Below are positions 15,748 to 42,669 of a DNA stretch of 64,000 nt, piece by piece. A program made the position numbers and the translations under genes. The stretch's first letter is position 1. The number at the start of each line of letters is the position of its first letter. Under the pieces are notes generated by a model that made no database searches, had not been told where the DNA came from, and was given only the letters and a program-made list of their open reading frames with translations. The stretch lies in contig NC_061071.1 in assembly GCF_021917145.1 (NCBI RefSeq), positions 5,371,934 to 5,435,933 on the forward strand, in the 5' to 3' direction. Source of the DNA: Hypomesus transpacificus (taxonomy: Eukaryota; Chordata; Actinopteri; Osmeriformes; Osmeridae).

Positions 15748-17706
15748 TCAGATCACTATGCTGGTGCCACTGCGGGAACTCTTGTCCTGGGAGGGAAACA
15801 CTAAATTTAGACTCCTCCCAGCAACCAGCTAGATTTGTCAAGAGTGCATTAAGTGTCTCTGTAAATGGTTATGTGTTGGTGTATGTGATTGTGTATTTGT
15901 ATGCATTGTGTGTGTGTGAATCTACATCCTACGACAGTTGAGTACGTCTTACAGAGTAACGCTGGTTGTTCCTGCCAGGCTTCTGGCCAGGCTCGTACTC
16001 TGTGTAGTGGGGGGGCTTATCCACTGAGCCCCTCCCCCTGGCCCCGCGCCCGCCCCTCCTGCTGCTGCTGTCCTCCTCCTCGGAGCTCCACGACCCCCGA
16101 CGGCGTGACGGAGGGGAGTAGCCGCCCCGGCTAGAGGGCGCACGGCGCGTGTCCATCAGGTCGTCACGGGAACGGGAGCGAGGGCGCGACGCCAGGTTGG
16201 CGCCCATCCGGCTCCGCCCACCGTCCAGCGATTCTTCGCTGTAGCTCCGGGGAAGGCCCCGGGACCTTGTGGGGGAGGGATAACGCCGGGACCCGCCCCC
16301 GGCCTGGTAGTCTTGGCGATTGTAGCCGCTACGGCTGCTCTCGCTGGAGCTGGGGGGGCGGGACTTGGGCCCGGGGGGTGGGCCTCTCCTGCCAGGTTGC
16401 TCAGAGATTGGTGGGAGCTGAAGGATGCGCCGCTCCACTGGCCCGTCGCCCAGGCCAGAGAGCATGCTGGGAGGCCCGGCGGAGAAAGGCACTGATTGGT
16501 GCATATGCTGAGGGGGTGGCATCTGTGGTTGTAGCAGAGGGCTGGTCATGTCTATCCCCCTCATCTGATTCTCCAGGTAGTCCAGCATCTGATTGGTGCC
16601 GGCGGGGCTGCCGTTGCCATGGAGACTGGGTTGGCGCATGCCAGGGTGGTGCATGCCTGGGGGGGGCATGCCAGGGTGGTGCATGTTGGGGGGGGGCATG
16701 CCGGGGTGGTGCATGTTAGGGGGGGGGCATGCTGTAGGCACTGGATTGCGGGGGTGGCAAGGGCATGGGGCCCATGGCGATGCTCTTACCAGAGACTGAA
16801 CCTAGGGAGGGAGGGGTGTGGGGGGGAGGAAATGAACAGTCAGGTGTGCTTGGAACCAACCCGAGTCTGCAACCACAACAAACTTGTGTGTGAAGGTGCA
16901 CGCGTGTGTGGGTGGGGGTGACCAGCATGTGCACATCTATGACATGGTGGAGCGTGCGTGTGACTGACCTCCGTAGAGAAGTGGGTTCATCTGGGAGTTC
17001 TGGCTCGGGGGTCCGTATGCATACTGCCCCTTCATGGCTTTCTGCATGTCCTTCATCATCCTGTGCTGCATCATCGCTGTGGGGGACGGGGGACGGGGGT
17101 TAGTAGCGACTGGGCTGTACACAAACATACTGTGGTCTGTCTTTTGTGTGCGTGTCTTTCTCTGGGCAGCAGCATGTCAAAGGTGTGTGTGCGGTACTCT
17201 TTGGGGGCAGCAGCATGTATGTGTGTGTTGTACTTTTCTTGGGGCAGCATCAGGTGTGTGTGTGTGTGGTACCTTTCTCGGGGCAGCAGCAGGTCTGGGG
17301 GCAGCAGGGACAGCGGACGTAGCAGCAGCACCTCTGAGGACAGCACTGGCAGCAGCACACACAGAAGAGGAGGAGGAGGGCCAAGGCCCCGAGGATGATG
17401 AGCAGCACCGTCAGCCAATCTGGGGAGGGGGAGGGAGGAGAAAACGGAGAGGAAAGGGAGGAGACGGGAGAAAAGAAGACGAATGGAAAAGAGGGGAGGG
17501 GCCAGGAGAAAGGGATTATTAACATCTGAGGTCGCGCTGAGGTGTGGGCGATTGTCGTGGTCACGGAGGCGGTCGCGGCGACTGACTGTAGACGATGAGT
17601 TTGACCTCGCGGTCCGAGTCTCCGCTGGTGTCTCCCGCGGCATTGACGGAACACACGTACACACCATGATCCCACCACATGATCTCACTGATCACCAGGT
17701 CTGCCG

Positions 17707-17745
<39 letters not shown>

Positions 17746-19132
17746 CAGTGAAACTGCAGCTCATGTTTCTGTCTATTACTGGATATTGAGAGGGTGGGAT
17801 GGTGTGTGTATGTGTGTGTATGTGTGTGTACGTGTATACTGCATGTGTGTGTGTGTACTGACTGTTCTGGACGGAGATCCTGCGCTGTCTGTACTCCACC
17901 CCTAGCGTGGCCTCCTGGGAGCCCCTTTTCTGGACCACAGTGCGGATCGTCCTCTGCCGGTCAGGGCAGTCGTTAGACGGGTCCTGGCCCAGCTGGAGGG
18001 CTGCCTGGTACCCTGGGGGTGGCAACCAGGATGGGGGGGGGGGTTACAAGACCAAACAACCACTCAAACAAACAAACCATCCCTGGAGAGCAGCCTAGCC
18101 AGCCTCCAAGGCAGGGAATCGCTGTTCCCAGTTCCCCAACACACACACAAACACACACACATCTCACCAGTAGAGAAGTACTCCAGGACGGGGTCCTTGC
18201 AGAAGGACTTGAACCTCCATGTGACCAGGATGTCCTGCAGGCTGGCAGAGGTGGAGTAGTCACACTTCAGCATCACCGAGGCAAACAGCATCGTGCTGCG
18301 CTCGGCCTGGGGCACGTTTACCTGGATACACACTAACTCTGCACGCACACACACACATGCAGAGCACACACACAGGAGAGAGGAGAGGATTGTTGTGTGA
18401 AGAGTTCCGTTTGATTTCTCTGAGATAAAGGCAGACAGGTCTGGCAAATGCCGGTTTCAAAGGTAGGTAAGACTAAGAGGGAGTCTGTGTTTGAGTGTGT
18501 GTACATGACAGACAGTTTGTGAGTGACACAGATCGGCACTTGTTGAAAGTGGCCAAACCAGAAAATCTAGAGCCTGACAAAGAGGCAGGAAACGCATCAC
18601 TCCATGCATTCCACTGACAACAGACACACAGCCACCATGGCAAATGTTAAAAGATGTCCTGAGTCATTGTTGATGGGTAACATATTCTATTTGTATCCAA
18701 CGTATTTTGTTCAGTGACCTTACAACTATTTGTCTTATTAAAGCATTTATAAAAGCGTTTCTACAGGCTACCAAACAAGGATCAGTTAGACTGTCAAAAT
18801 AGTCTGTCAAAACACCTTTAAATAATCCTGTATTTTATTTTTAGATAAAGTACACAAAAAGGAACCAAAACTAGATGCGTAAAGTCCCAGGTATAAACCG
18901 GTTGGTGTCTGATCAAAACTGCAGTCATGTGACCGATACCCGCGTAACAGTGTCTACGGTTTATCGCCCATTCATCTGAACAGAATGTTGGTGACAAATA
19001 AACACTAAGTCGTGATGACATAAACTACAATGAAACCCTTACAAAAGTAAACGGTTAATTTCTTAAGAAAAGCATAAGTGTGTTACCTGTTGGAAGGAAG
19101 CAGAGCAGAAACGCGGCGACCAGAAGCCGCAT
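15748..19132 (-). CDS. ildr1: ILDR1 (angulin-2), tricellular junction protein
   Basis: Eight exons: 19132-19087, 18338-18168, 18012-17863, 17706-17587, 17419-17273, 17076-16969, 16801-15953 and 15786-15748. They give 542 residues once one excess base in exon 7 is discounted (human has 546). Exon 1 is a signal peptide ([15 protein letters not shown]). Exons 2-4 form the V-type Ig domain, with [12 protein letters not shown] and [12 protein letters not shown]. Exon 5 holds the membrane helix and the cysteine-rich juxtamembrane block ([15 protein letters not shown]) typical of angulins. Exon 7 carries [10 protein letters not shown] repeats and [11 protein letters not shown]. The last exon ends SGTSIVI, like human GRSVVI. 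The family recruits tricellulin to tricellular contacts, and human ILDR1 loss causes deafness DFNB42. In exon 7 a nine-G run at 16719-16727 puts a stop in frame; the exon phases require eight. Confidence 0.93.
16632..16730 (-). repeat. Coding minisatellite in ILDR1 exon 7
   Basis: Roughly 30-bp units encode [10 protein letters not shown] on the minus strand, about three and a half copies. Each contains a G run (C run in the mRNA), and one run (16719-16727) appears a base too long. Confidence 0.85.
17155..17285 (-). repeat. Tandem copies of the ILDR1 exon 5 end and its donor
   Basis: The 3' end of exon 5 plus its donor (CCCCGAGAAAG then GTACC at 17272-17269) is followed downstream in the intron by further diverged copies containing TGCTGCCCC(C/A)A(A/G)(G/A)A and GTAC. 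The palindromic GTAC sites sit at 17269, 17230 and 17194, spaced 39 and 36 bp. CA-rich stretches separate the copies. Confidence 0.8.
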
Positions 19133-20069
19133 AGCTGATCCAATGCGAGGTTATGTAGACAAATGTTTCTTTTCCAATCAATATTAATAACAAATTACTA
19201 GTGTCCTCCTTTCAGCAAATACTTTTAATTCCACTCAATAACTTCCCTGTCCTCTCTTTCTCTTCTGGAAGTTGAACGCTGCCATCTCCACTCGCGCTGT
19301 TAATCGTTTCACTTGATGCCTGAGCACATCCATCCTTGACTCCACCCCGAAACAGGTGAAAAGTGACGTACAGCAGATACTTTACACCCCAACCCCCAGC
19401 TCCTCACCCAGACTACCAGATCTGGTCATCTGGGGGCAGTGTTGTACTGTTAAACGACACTGGAACGTCACTCAACGCCGGTATCGGGGACGTTTTCGGT
19501 CATAAAAAGCATTTCGTGGCATTTCCTGCGGTTGAGTCGACCTGCTCCCAGCTAACAGTGCAAACACGTGTGCAATGTGCATGTGTGTGCGTGTATGTTG
19601 TTGTCGTTACCCTATCGTAGAATAAATAGGTCTGTTATGCCAGATTAGCATATGAATCAAGGGGCCACAGGCTGCTCACATTTACATACAGGGACATTCC
19701 TACAGACAGCTAAGGACATTAAACATGTGATAACCTACTTAGGAATACCACAACAACCCCCCCCCCCCCCACGCACACACACACAAATACAACCCCAGAA
19801 CACTCTTCTGACCCAAGTCCTTAGTTTTCCAGGCTCTTTGTGTGTGCATGTGTGTCTCTGTGTGTGTGTTCCCCTGGCAGCACACACACCCTGCACCTGC
19901 AGGCTCCCACCTCCCCCTCCACACCACACTTCCTGGTTTTGTGTTCTCCTGCAGGAAGCTCTGTCTCTCCCGGTGGTGTCACTTTCTATCCTGTCCCTCT
20001 GTGGCAGGGGACTGTCTTGGAACTATAACATTGTTTTGGAAACAGCCACACACACACTCACTTACTCCT

Positions 20070-20102
<33 letters not shown>

Positions 20103-22652
20103 CACATCTGGGAGAGGTTTCTCTCCTTGGTTAGGTGATATCATTCTTTCCTGATGCTGCTGTCAGAGGGAGAGTTACTCAACAACATTCCTCACATAGT
20201 CGGTTACCGTAGGGCCAGCCCCTCCCTAAAACCACAGACAAACACACTCAGACTCAACACAGTGCGCCTCAGCGCCAGGCTGTTTCGATGACACCCACTG
20301 ACAGTCCAAACACAGTGGGAGTGTTCTCTCTTAATATGGCATTTCCTAATGCCATGTTTCTGTCCTGAGGTCTCGCCATACAGTCGACACAAGTGTCCTG
20401 TTCTTCCACATACTTAATACACATGCACACGCTTCAGTAAGACTCCACACACTGATTACACGCACACACACACGTCAAGTCAAAACAATTCAGTGTGTGT
20501 GTGCGCGTGTAGTCAGTGTGTGGAGTCTTACTGAAGCGTGTGCATGTGTATTTGGAATGTGGATTTTGACTGTGTTTGTATGCGTATTTGCAATGTCTTT
20601 CTGTGTGTTTGGACGTGTGTTTATGTGTGGGTAAGTGTGTGTGTGTGTTTGGGGGTGGGGGGGCAGGTGTTGTGTGGGAAGTACCTGGAGATTCCAGGGA
20701 AGAATTCAACTGTCGAAACATTTGAAAAAGAGCCAGAGCCAGTGAAGGAAGTGTGTTCTTTATATGGTTGAACACAGCTGGAGGTAAACACAGTAAACAC
20801 TTCTCATCTGTGAACACACAGTATACCCACTTCCCAACCACCACTAATGTCATTTCAGCAAGTTAGATTAAGTCAATTTCCACCAGTCTCCCCTTTGAAC
20901 AGTTAGCTCCAGACAGATCGTTGTTGTGACTGTGAGGACAGTGCGGTTCTGCTACAGCTTAGCCACAACACTGCTCACTTTGTGACAACAAAATCGAGCA
21001 GCCCGGGTGTCATGTGTGTACCATGATGTGTGTGTGTGTGTCAGTGTGTGTGGTTCCCCTTGTCTGTGTGTTTCTGCCTATGCGGTTCTGTTTTCATACT
21101 ATGTGTGTTGACCTACGTATACGTGTGATAATTGTTCTATCGGAGAGAGATCCAGTATGTAACCACAATGGACAAAGACTCTGCTGGCTATGACTCATCC
21201 TCAATGATATATTGTCTCACTGACAGAGAACTGGGCAGTCAGCGCGCGCGCACACACACACACACACACAAACAAATAACACAAAACAAACACACTGTGA
21301 TTCAATCATGAGTACCAGCAGGCACAGGTTCTTAGTTAGCAGACACAACAGCAGACGACGTGAATGAAAATACGAAGACAAAGATAACACTATAGTATGC
21401 AGCCAATGGCATTGAAAATCTCAATGTAAACTGAGTGTACTTTTTATGAGCGTGTGTGTGTGTGTGTGTTTATGTTGTTAGGAGATAAAGGTGGTGATTT
21501 AGTGTTTAACATTTGATAAGGACAGGCTGAACACATTAAGAGCAAACACAGTTATCTTATCAGGTGTTTAAATAGTCATAAACATGCCCACACACTCGCA
21601 CAATCATATACATGCACGCACACTCACACCAAAACAATAATTTACTCCTGAACACGATCATACAATACAATACCATACACTCAACACACAGAGGAAGCAA
21701 TCATATACTGTTCATGAAAGTACAAACAAATCTAATGCCATTTTAACTCCATAAAAGTATATTTCAACACATAGAACTCCAAAATGTCTTTAAAAAAAAA
21801 AAAAAATTTGTGAACCTTTACAATGCTACAGCTAAGTATCAGATTCTACATCAACACTGTTTTCTACATTGTATCAAATACAGACATTGTATAGGGGCTC
21901 GAGGCTGAGGCAGGATCTTCAACAACAGCATCGCTCGCCCCAACGTTGCCATGGCAGTGATGCTGTGGTGGTTTCATCCTGCTCCACACAGTGGGTTCAC
22001 TATGTGGAGCTCAGCAGGGGGGCGGGGCCAGGGTGGGGGTCCTGGTTCTGACGTCTACCCAACATTGTCTCAACGTCAGACAGCCTCTGGGAACAGGAGC
22101 CAGGGGTGACATCATCGGTGATGTCAGAAAGAGTGAGAAAGCCCTGTGTCAGCTGAGACTGAGGCGGCGTTTGTGTGAGAGGGAGAGTGTGTGTGAGAGG
22201 GAGAAAGTGTGTGTGTGTTAACATGGCCGTTAGTAAGAATTGTCTTGGTGTTTATGACAAAGTGTGTACAAAAGAGAGAGTTTGCCGGTGTTTCAATGTG
22301 AGCCGGGGAAGACAATGGAATGGAGGAACTGTCAATCGTTCCCCTTTTACAATACCAGCATCAGTAATAAACAACAATGGAGTGAATGTTCTCCTTCTTC
22401 CCCCACTCTGTCTTTTCCTCTTTCTCTCCTGTATTTTTAGCAACCTTGAAAGCCTCATCCACGGTCCAGGGCTGAGATCCAAGCAGCCTCTCAAGTGTAG
22501 CACACAGTCAATTTGATTGGTCACTTAGGTATATCCAATATGCTATTTGTGGACGCTTGCTTTCATTGGTTGCCAACAACCGTATGCCATGACCCCACTG
22601 GTCCAGGGAGGAACGACCGCCCTTCTACTTCCTCCTCCCCTGTGTCAGGGAA
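19133..22652. other. Between ILDR1 start and ILDR2 stop
   Basis: Contains the ILDR1 upstream region and the ILDR2 3' untranslated region. CA/GT repeats lie at 19560-19600, 19760-19790, 20065-20105, 20480-20650, 21245-21270 and 21455-21470. No coding exon is supported. A short minus-strand frame at 22000-22140 probably falls in the ILDR2 3' untranslated region. Confidence 0.4.
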
Positions 22653-36671
<14,019 letters not shown>

Positions 36672-37865
36672 GTTTAGAGAAGTACTCTCGGACGCGGGTA
36701 CATATTCTCCCTTCAATCTCTTTCGCCTCATTCCTGAAAACCGTTATTCCAAGGCGCTCCTCGCACTGAGCTCGTGAATAACGGGACGGTACCGCAAGAA
36801 TGGGTGGTGCTTCTTTCCTCTGCTCCTTTTCAGGGCGGCGAGCCGCGGGGGCGTCCGCTTGTTTTAAACTCACCGAAGCTTCACCGATGCTGAGGCCAGC
36901 AGAGTGAGCTAATGTTCTTGAAAATATCTGGCCGAGGAGTAACTTTTGCAATATTTCTAAATATAAACTCTGTTGACGGAATGTAGTTTACTGTACGAGA
37001 TGATCATCAACGTGTCATACGTATGCCACAAACGACAGGTGGTTCGTATAGCTTAGGCTGCTCATAAGCGTAGGTTTAGGGTCAGACAGCAAGGACATTT
37101 CCATACCAATGTCAAGTGTTCCCATTTAAACAAAAGAAAATGTTGGTCCTCACCAGTGTTCAAACCAAACCTACGTTCTTGATTGGAGGTTATTGGAGGA
37201 CAACTTTTTAGGGGAAGAAAGTTGCCTACGTTTGTGTGTGCGTCATCAGTGGGGTTTAAATCCACCGTCGCAGTTTTCTAGATGCAATTATTGCTAACTC
37301 GCACAGAATGGCACTTTTCCTCGTTCTATCCGGGATCAAATTGGGCTCATGCAAGATATTCGTTTAATAAATTTTAGGGTGGCGAAGGATGGTGACAGTG
37401 CAACTTCGCCCTCTAGCGGTACATGAGAATGATCTCTCATTAGGGACTCCACAGCGACATTTACTGGTCTAAAAAAAACTGCACCATAGCAATGGGTGGG
37501 GTTGGGACCACGGCCAATTTATATATTTGTTTAAAATGTTAACTGTAGGCTACCGGTATTAATCAATGCATCAAGCGATCTGTAGTTAACATATCGTAGT
37601 TATACTGAAAAAAAAAAGATTATGTAGGCAATGTAATACAATTCAAATTTATTACATTTTGACCCCAAATAGAACTGTTTCAAATGTTCAGCAAACATCT
37701 TAAGTGTAAAATATTATCTGTCTACATTATTCTTCTGCATGTCAAGACTTCAAACAGTATTTCTGAACTTGAAATTCATTAAAGAAAATCTAATTTGGTG
37801 ACGTTTGGTCAGATAAAACCCTTCACTGACATGTACCAGAAGGAGCCTGCAATCTAGACGGACAT
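36672..37865. other. ILDR2 5' flank and GPA33 3' flank
   Basis: The first 250 bases upstream of the ILDR2 start codon (36672-36920) are GC- and CpG-richer than their surroundings, as expected for a promoter or 5' untranslated region. The rest is AT-rich with no gene seen. Confidence 0.4.
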
Positions 37866-37871
37866 TTTATT
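37866..37871 (-). terminator. Possible GPA33-like polyadenylation signal
   Basis: TTTATT on the plus strand is AATAAA on the minus strand, about 640 bases past the stop codon of the GPA33-like gene. Confidence 0.4.
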
Positions 37872-38512
37872 AACCTGTCCATCACAGGAAGTGATGTAGA
37901 GACCTGGCCAGGTCAACATGATGCCTCTACTTTCTTTCCCTGTCAGAGAGCAAAGAGGATCTGTCATTCTCACACCACACAGTGAACCCAGTATGCCTGC
38001 TGCCTTTAGGCAACAATGTGCTGGAATGCGTCGTTGTTACAAAATGGCTGACAAATATCACAAATATGGCTGGCATTCTGCTCCTTATTTAAATAGTCCT
38101 GTAATCTCACCATCTGCTTCATGTAAAGACATGTTCACAATTCAGCTGAAAGAGAAACGGGTGCTTGTGGGCTTCATGAATGGATAAAAACTTAAAAGTA
38201 TTTTTAGTTTTATATAAAAGTATATAAAAAAAAAGATGTTCTGAATTTAAACCTCCCCATACCAGGGGGGTTTGCTAAGCTGTGGACCCCATCACCTGTA
38301 TATACACACTCTTATATGCACCCTGTCATACAACCAAACACAGGGCAGAAAAATCAATGTCTCCTGAGATTATCACCTGAGTATGAGTAACAACACATCC
38401 TAGAAGTCTTGCTCGCACACATCGCCATCATCGTCACTATCATCATCATCCAGCCCTCAGACTTCCCCAGACTTGACTTGGGTCAAGTGTTAGGGGTCAG
38501 GGGTCAGGTGGT

Positions 38513-41500
38513 CTAATCGTCATAGTCTTTCCTGACTGGCTTATTGGCTGGCACCCTGGGAGGTCTGTCATCATATGGCCCATCGTAGCGGTCGTCCTTG
38601 TAGTCACGGTCGCGACGATCGTCATAGCGATCGCGGCGGTCGGCGTTATTGTCCCGGGCGTCGTAGTCACTCCGGCGATCCGTGTAGTCGCTACGGCGAT
38701 CTGTGTAGTCGCTACGGCGATCGTCGACATCACTTCGGCGGTCGTCGTAGTCGCTGCGGCGGTCGTCGTAGTCGCGCTCATTGCGGCGCTCCGCGTTCCT
38801 GGGGGGCTCCACGGACCGAACCTCCTCCCCTCTCCCTTCCTGGGGCTCCTTATCGCTGAACTCGTCGTCCGGAGCCCTGAAGAAGCACCCAACGGGACAC
38901 GCTGTCAGAGGCTGTGGATGTGTAGCCTGTCTGGATGTGTGCACACCCTAGTTCTGTGAGTGTGTTCCTCCCCCATTGTAGGAACACTATGTAGCATGTA
39001 CACAGCGTAGTCCTGTCTGTGTGTTTGTGTGCGTTTCTAGTCTATGGCCTCGTCCTCTTGTGTGTGTGTGTGTGTGTGTGTTCCTACCCCATGGAGTAGT
39101 CCTCTGTGTGTGTGTGAGTGTTCCTAGTCTATGGCCTCGTCCACCTGTGTGTGTGTGTGTTCCTACCCCATCTCGTAGTCCTCCTGGCCCTTGTTCTTGT
39201 TCCTTCTACGGCGGCAGCAGCAGATGATGAGGATCAGGAGGAGGATGGCAGCCACCACTCCCCCGGCGATGCCGGCGGTGTAGCCCAGATTCATGGAGGC
39301 TAAGGGGGGGAAGGGAAGAGAGATGGACAGATGGAGGGCGGGGAGAGAGAGGAAGAAAGGGAGGGAGCAGAATAGAAGGAGGGAGGCGAGACGGGGTAGG
39401 AAAGAGGGAGGAGTGAGGAAGGACGAAGAAAATGGAGAAAAGAGGAAGAAGAGGAGCAAAGGAGGAGAGACGAGGGCAAAAACGTGAAAAGGTAAGGCGA
39501 CGAACGGACAGGGGAAAGGGAAAGAGTACAGATGAAAAGATATGAGGATTTATCATGGGCTGATCTCCATGAAGTGATGTAGCAGCAGTTAATCCAGTTG
39601 TTGATAAAGTAATGGTTGTTGCGGTTACGTGGCATGACACTCAGGGTGACGTTGCATGTGGCTGAGCGGATCTTATTGGTCGAGGTGCAGATGTAGTAGC
39701 CTGACGTTTCGGTGGATACGTTGAAGAGAGACAGGAGACCATTTTCTGGAGACACACACACACACACACCAATTCAACACAAAAAACAATCACCACCGCA
39801 CACAGCTCTCCCACACACATGCACGCTACTCTACGTACTGTCGGTGGTGCGGCCGTCTTGGGGACGGGGTGCGTTTGTGACGTCCCTTCTCTGCCAGCTG
39901 TAGGTGGGGGTTGGGGAGCCCTCCGCAGACACACACGTCAGGTTGATGTTTTGGCCGTACTCTGCCAAACCCTGGACCTTACACAGCGGTGGGGACGGCG
40001 CCACTGGAACACACACACACACAACCGGAAGGTTATAATCAACCTCAGAATCTGAATTTGGTTTTATTCGCCATGTAGGTTTGCACAAACACAGAATTTA
40101 CTGTGGCCGGAAGGTGCAAACAATAAACATATACGGATCCTCAATCAAAAAGCATAAAAAGTACAGTAGTACTAACAAACCCCAAAATAAAACTATTTAA
40201 AATGTACATTATAAAATATGAATACAAATATAACGTCCAACTTTAGACCCCAAACATAACTGGGCAGACCCTCATTGACCCACTAAGAGTAATAATTAGG
40301 CTTGTTCTTATTTAGTGACTGTTACACTTGACAGTTGGAAGGCTTAACCCTAGCACAGTCCATCTCCTTGTTAACAAGGTCTTCCCCAGGTATGAATCTG
40401 GTCCAGACTGGTCTCTCTTCAGTCTTACCCAGCACTATGAGCCTGGTAGTGGCAGCAAGAACCCCCTTGTCATCTCCAGGGATGAGGATATGGCACTCGA
40501 AATCCATGTTGTCCTGCAGGCCGATGGATAAGAGGCGCAGGTTGGCCTTCCCTGCGGGGATGTCCTCTTCTAGGATGGCCCGCCCCTCGTATGTGTCCGT
40601 CACATCCACCCCGGGGACGGTGGAGTAGGAGGTCAGCACTATTTCCTGGGGAGGGGAGAGGAGAGTGGGGCGAGAGGAGGGTGGGAGAAGAGGAGAGTTA
40701 GAACGTTCATGTGTAAACAGACCATCTTTGGGATGGGCTAACTGGACAGAGGACATCCGGTTCGTACGTCAGGTTGGTCGGGGGTGATGGACTTGGCTGT
40801 CCAGGTGATGACGACCAGCCCGTTGGTAGGGTTCTTAGGCGTGAATTTGCAGGGTATCGTGATGTTGTCTCCCCGGGCGTACTCATAGGTCTTCTGGGGG
40901 ATGTTCACCTGCAGACAAACAGCAGCCTGCACCACTGGGGGGTACAGAACAGGGGGTATTTTGGGGGTATTTTAAACAGCAGGTACAGACACACGACTTG
41001 ATCAGGATCGATTGTTTATTCGATTCATATTCAAGGCCACTTCCAGTAGGTACACTTTTCTATTCTGTGCAGGGCCCCCTTTTGCCATCTGAATTTGCCA
41101 TGGCATGGATTCACAAAGGTGCTGAAAACATCCCTTAGAGCTTGGGGTCCATGTTGACGTGATGGAATCGACATGGCTGCGAATTCCGTTCCACTAAAAG
41201 GTGGTCAGTCAGAACTAACCAAGCAAAAAAGTCCTTTATTCCCATGGCAATAACTCAATTAAACAAGATGCAGTAGCCATGGGGAGTCTTGGGTAATACG
41301 TGGTCTACTTAGGGGGGGGGGTGGAATACATGAGAACCTAGGGGAGGTGCAGTAGACTCGTTATTTATTCATTTATGAATATGACAATATTGGCATACAA
41401 TTATTGACGTGCACCTTAAATGTCTGCCTAGACAGCTATGATATGATGATGGCTGCTATAAATGACTCTGAGATTATTGTTTTGTTAAGTTATTTTGATG

Positions 41501-42669
41501 TGGTATTAATGGGTTCTGTGCTGAACAAATTGCCTTTTGGAGGCCATGAAAGTTTTCTATTTCTAAGTCTAAGTCCATTGGAAGGAAATCTGTTGACTTT
41601 GCAGGCCATTGGAGGACACTGAACGCCATGTCATGATCGTGGAGGCCATTGGAGGACACTGAACGCCATGTCATGATCGTGGATCCAGCTTGAGATGACT
41701 TGTGTTGTCTTGTTGAAAGTAACTAACAGAAAATGGGTAGACTGTGGGCAGAAAGGGCTGCACATCCACAACAATCCTCAGGTAGGTTCAGCCTGAATCC
41801 CCGACACAATCCATGTCACAACAGGCCAGCTGACCAGGCCATTTTTTCCACTTCTCAACAGTGTTCCTATGTTGGGTTTGTGCCCATTGCAACCTCAGTT
41901 TCATGTTCTAAAACAAATGAGACTTCTGCTTTGGTTTAGCGTGTGGTGCTCTTCTACCTATCATTTTTCTAATTTAATGTATGCTTCCAAATCAATGTCA
42001 ATTTCCTGTCAACTTAAACCAGTCTGACACCAGGAAAGCTAATAGACCAAGCAGATCTGAAGAGACCACACCTTCCGGAGACGATGGAATAGAAAACACA
42101 TCCACAATTCAAGCCCGTTGAACCAGGGACGTCTCACCCCAGAAAGAAAAGGTGCAGTAGAAAGATGACTGTCTAAAGTTTTGTGGAACATGTTAATTCA
42201 TCCTAAACACAGTTGTAAACAGACATTCAGGCTGTACTGGCTTTGCGGAAATCCAAGTAGGATCAAGGAGTTTGATTTGACATGGTTTTAAACACCAGAC
42301 TGGAAAGCAGTGGAATAATGTGGACTGTAGAACCAAAGACTTAGAGTTAAAGTAGCTATTAAGGCAAAGAGTAGTCATTTAAAATACTAATATTTTCTGT
42401 ATTAAATATATCTAAAAAAACATGTTTTACGTTCATTAGTGAGCTTTTTTTAATATAGCTTACTGCACATTGTAAAATTCGTCTTCAGAGATAATGAAAT
42501 TAAGGTACTGAACAACCTTAACTTGAAGGCAACGCCTAAATCACCCAACAGGTGTGAGTTCCTGATCAACGGCTGAAGTCTAGTCCCCCCGCAAAAAATG
42601 TTGTAAAACTTGGACAAACTCACCAATACATAGAATGGACAAGGCGAAAATCTTCCTTTCTGTGGCCAT
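38513..42669 (-). CDS. gpa33: GPA33-like (A33 antigen) Ig-superfamily protein
   Basis: Seven exons: 42669-42624, 40934-40768, 40645-40429, 40003-39839, 39745-39629, 39299-39167 and 38876-38513. They give 402 residues with consistent phases (human GPA33 has 319). Exon 1 is a signal peptide (MATERKIFALSILCI). Exons 2-3 encode a V-type Ig domain (GDNITIPCKF ... NMDFECHI). Exons 4-5 encode a C2-type domain (GQNINLTCVSAEGSPTPTYS; NVSTETSGYYICTSTN), very close to human GPA33. Exon 6 has PSMNLGYTAGIAGGVVAAI, the membrane helix, then CCCRRRR. The human gene is an intestinal epithelial surface antigen of uncertain function and lies near ILDR2 on 1q24, which supports the call. The tail is longer than in human and built of repeated Y/V-D-D-R-R-S-D units. 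A different CTX-family member is possible but less likely. Confidence 0.88.
38590..38770 (-). repeat. Coding YDDRRSD repeat in the GPA33-like tail
   Basis: Degenerate 21-24-bp units (plus strand (G/C)TCGCTACGGCGATC(T/G)) encode D-D-R-R-S-D-Y type repeats, about seven copies, then looser DRRDR/DYKDD sequence. The frame is maintained to the stop. Confidence 0.85.
39301..39485. repeat. Polypurine tract before GPA33-like exon 6
   Basis: Purine-rich GGGAGGAAGA-type sequence on the plus strand, immediately upstream of the exon 6 acceptor in transcript order. Confidence 0.8.
40035..40250. repeat. Probable interspersed repeat fragment
   Basis: The sequence (AATCTGAATTTGGTTTTATTC, then GGTGCAAACAATAAACATAT) resembles a 3' fragment of a retroposon that recurs in fish genomes. 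It lies in intron 3 of the GPA33-like gene. The assignment is from memory. Confidence 0.4.
41604..41683. repeat. 40-bp perfect tandem duplication
   Basis: Two identical copies of a unit beginning GGCCATTGGAGGACACTGAA and ending GATCGTGGA. Intron 1 of the GPA33-like gene. Confidence 0.9.

Noticed and set aside
22000..22224. Minus-strand frame with DVETMLGRRQNQDPH as an ILDR2 C-terminal exon
   Set aside because: The exon at 22688-22653 ending SRDSLIV fits phase, acceptor and family tail, so this lies in the 3' untranslated region.
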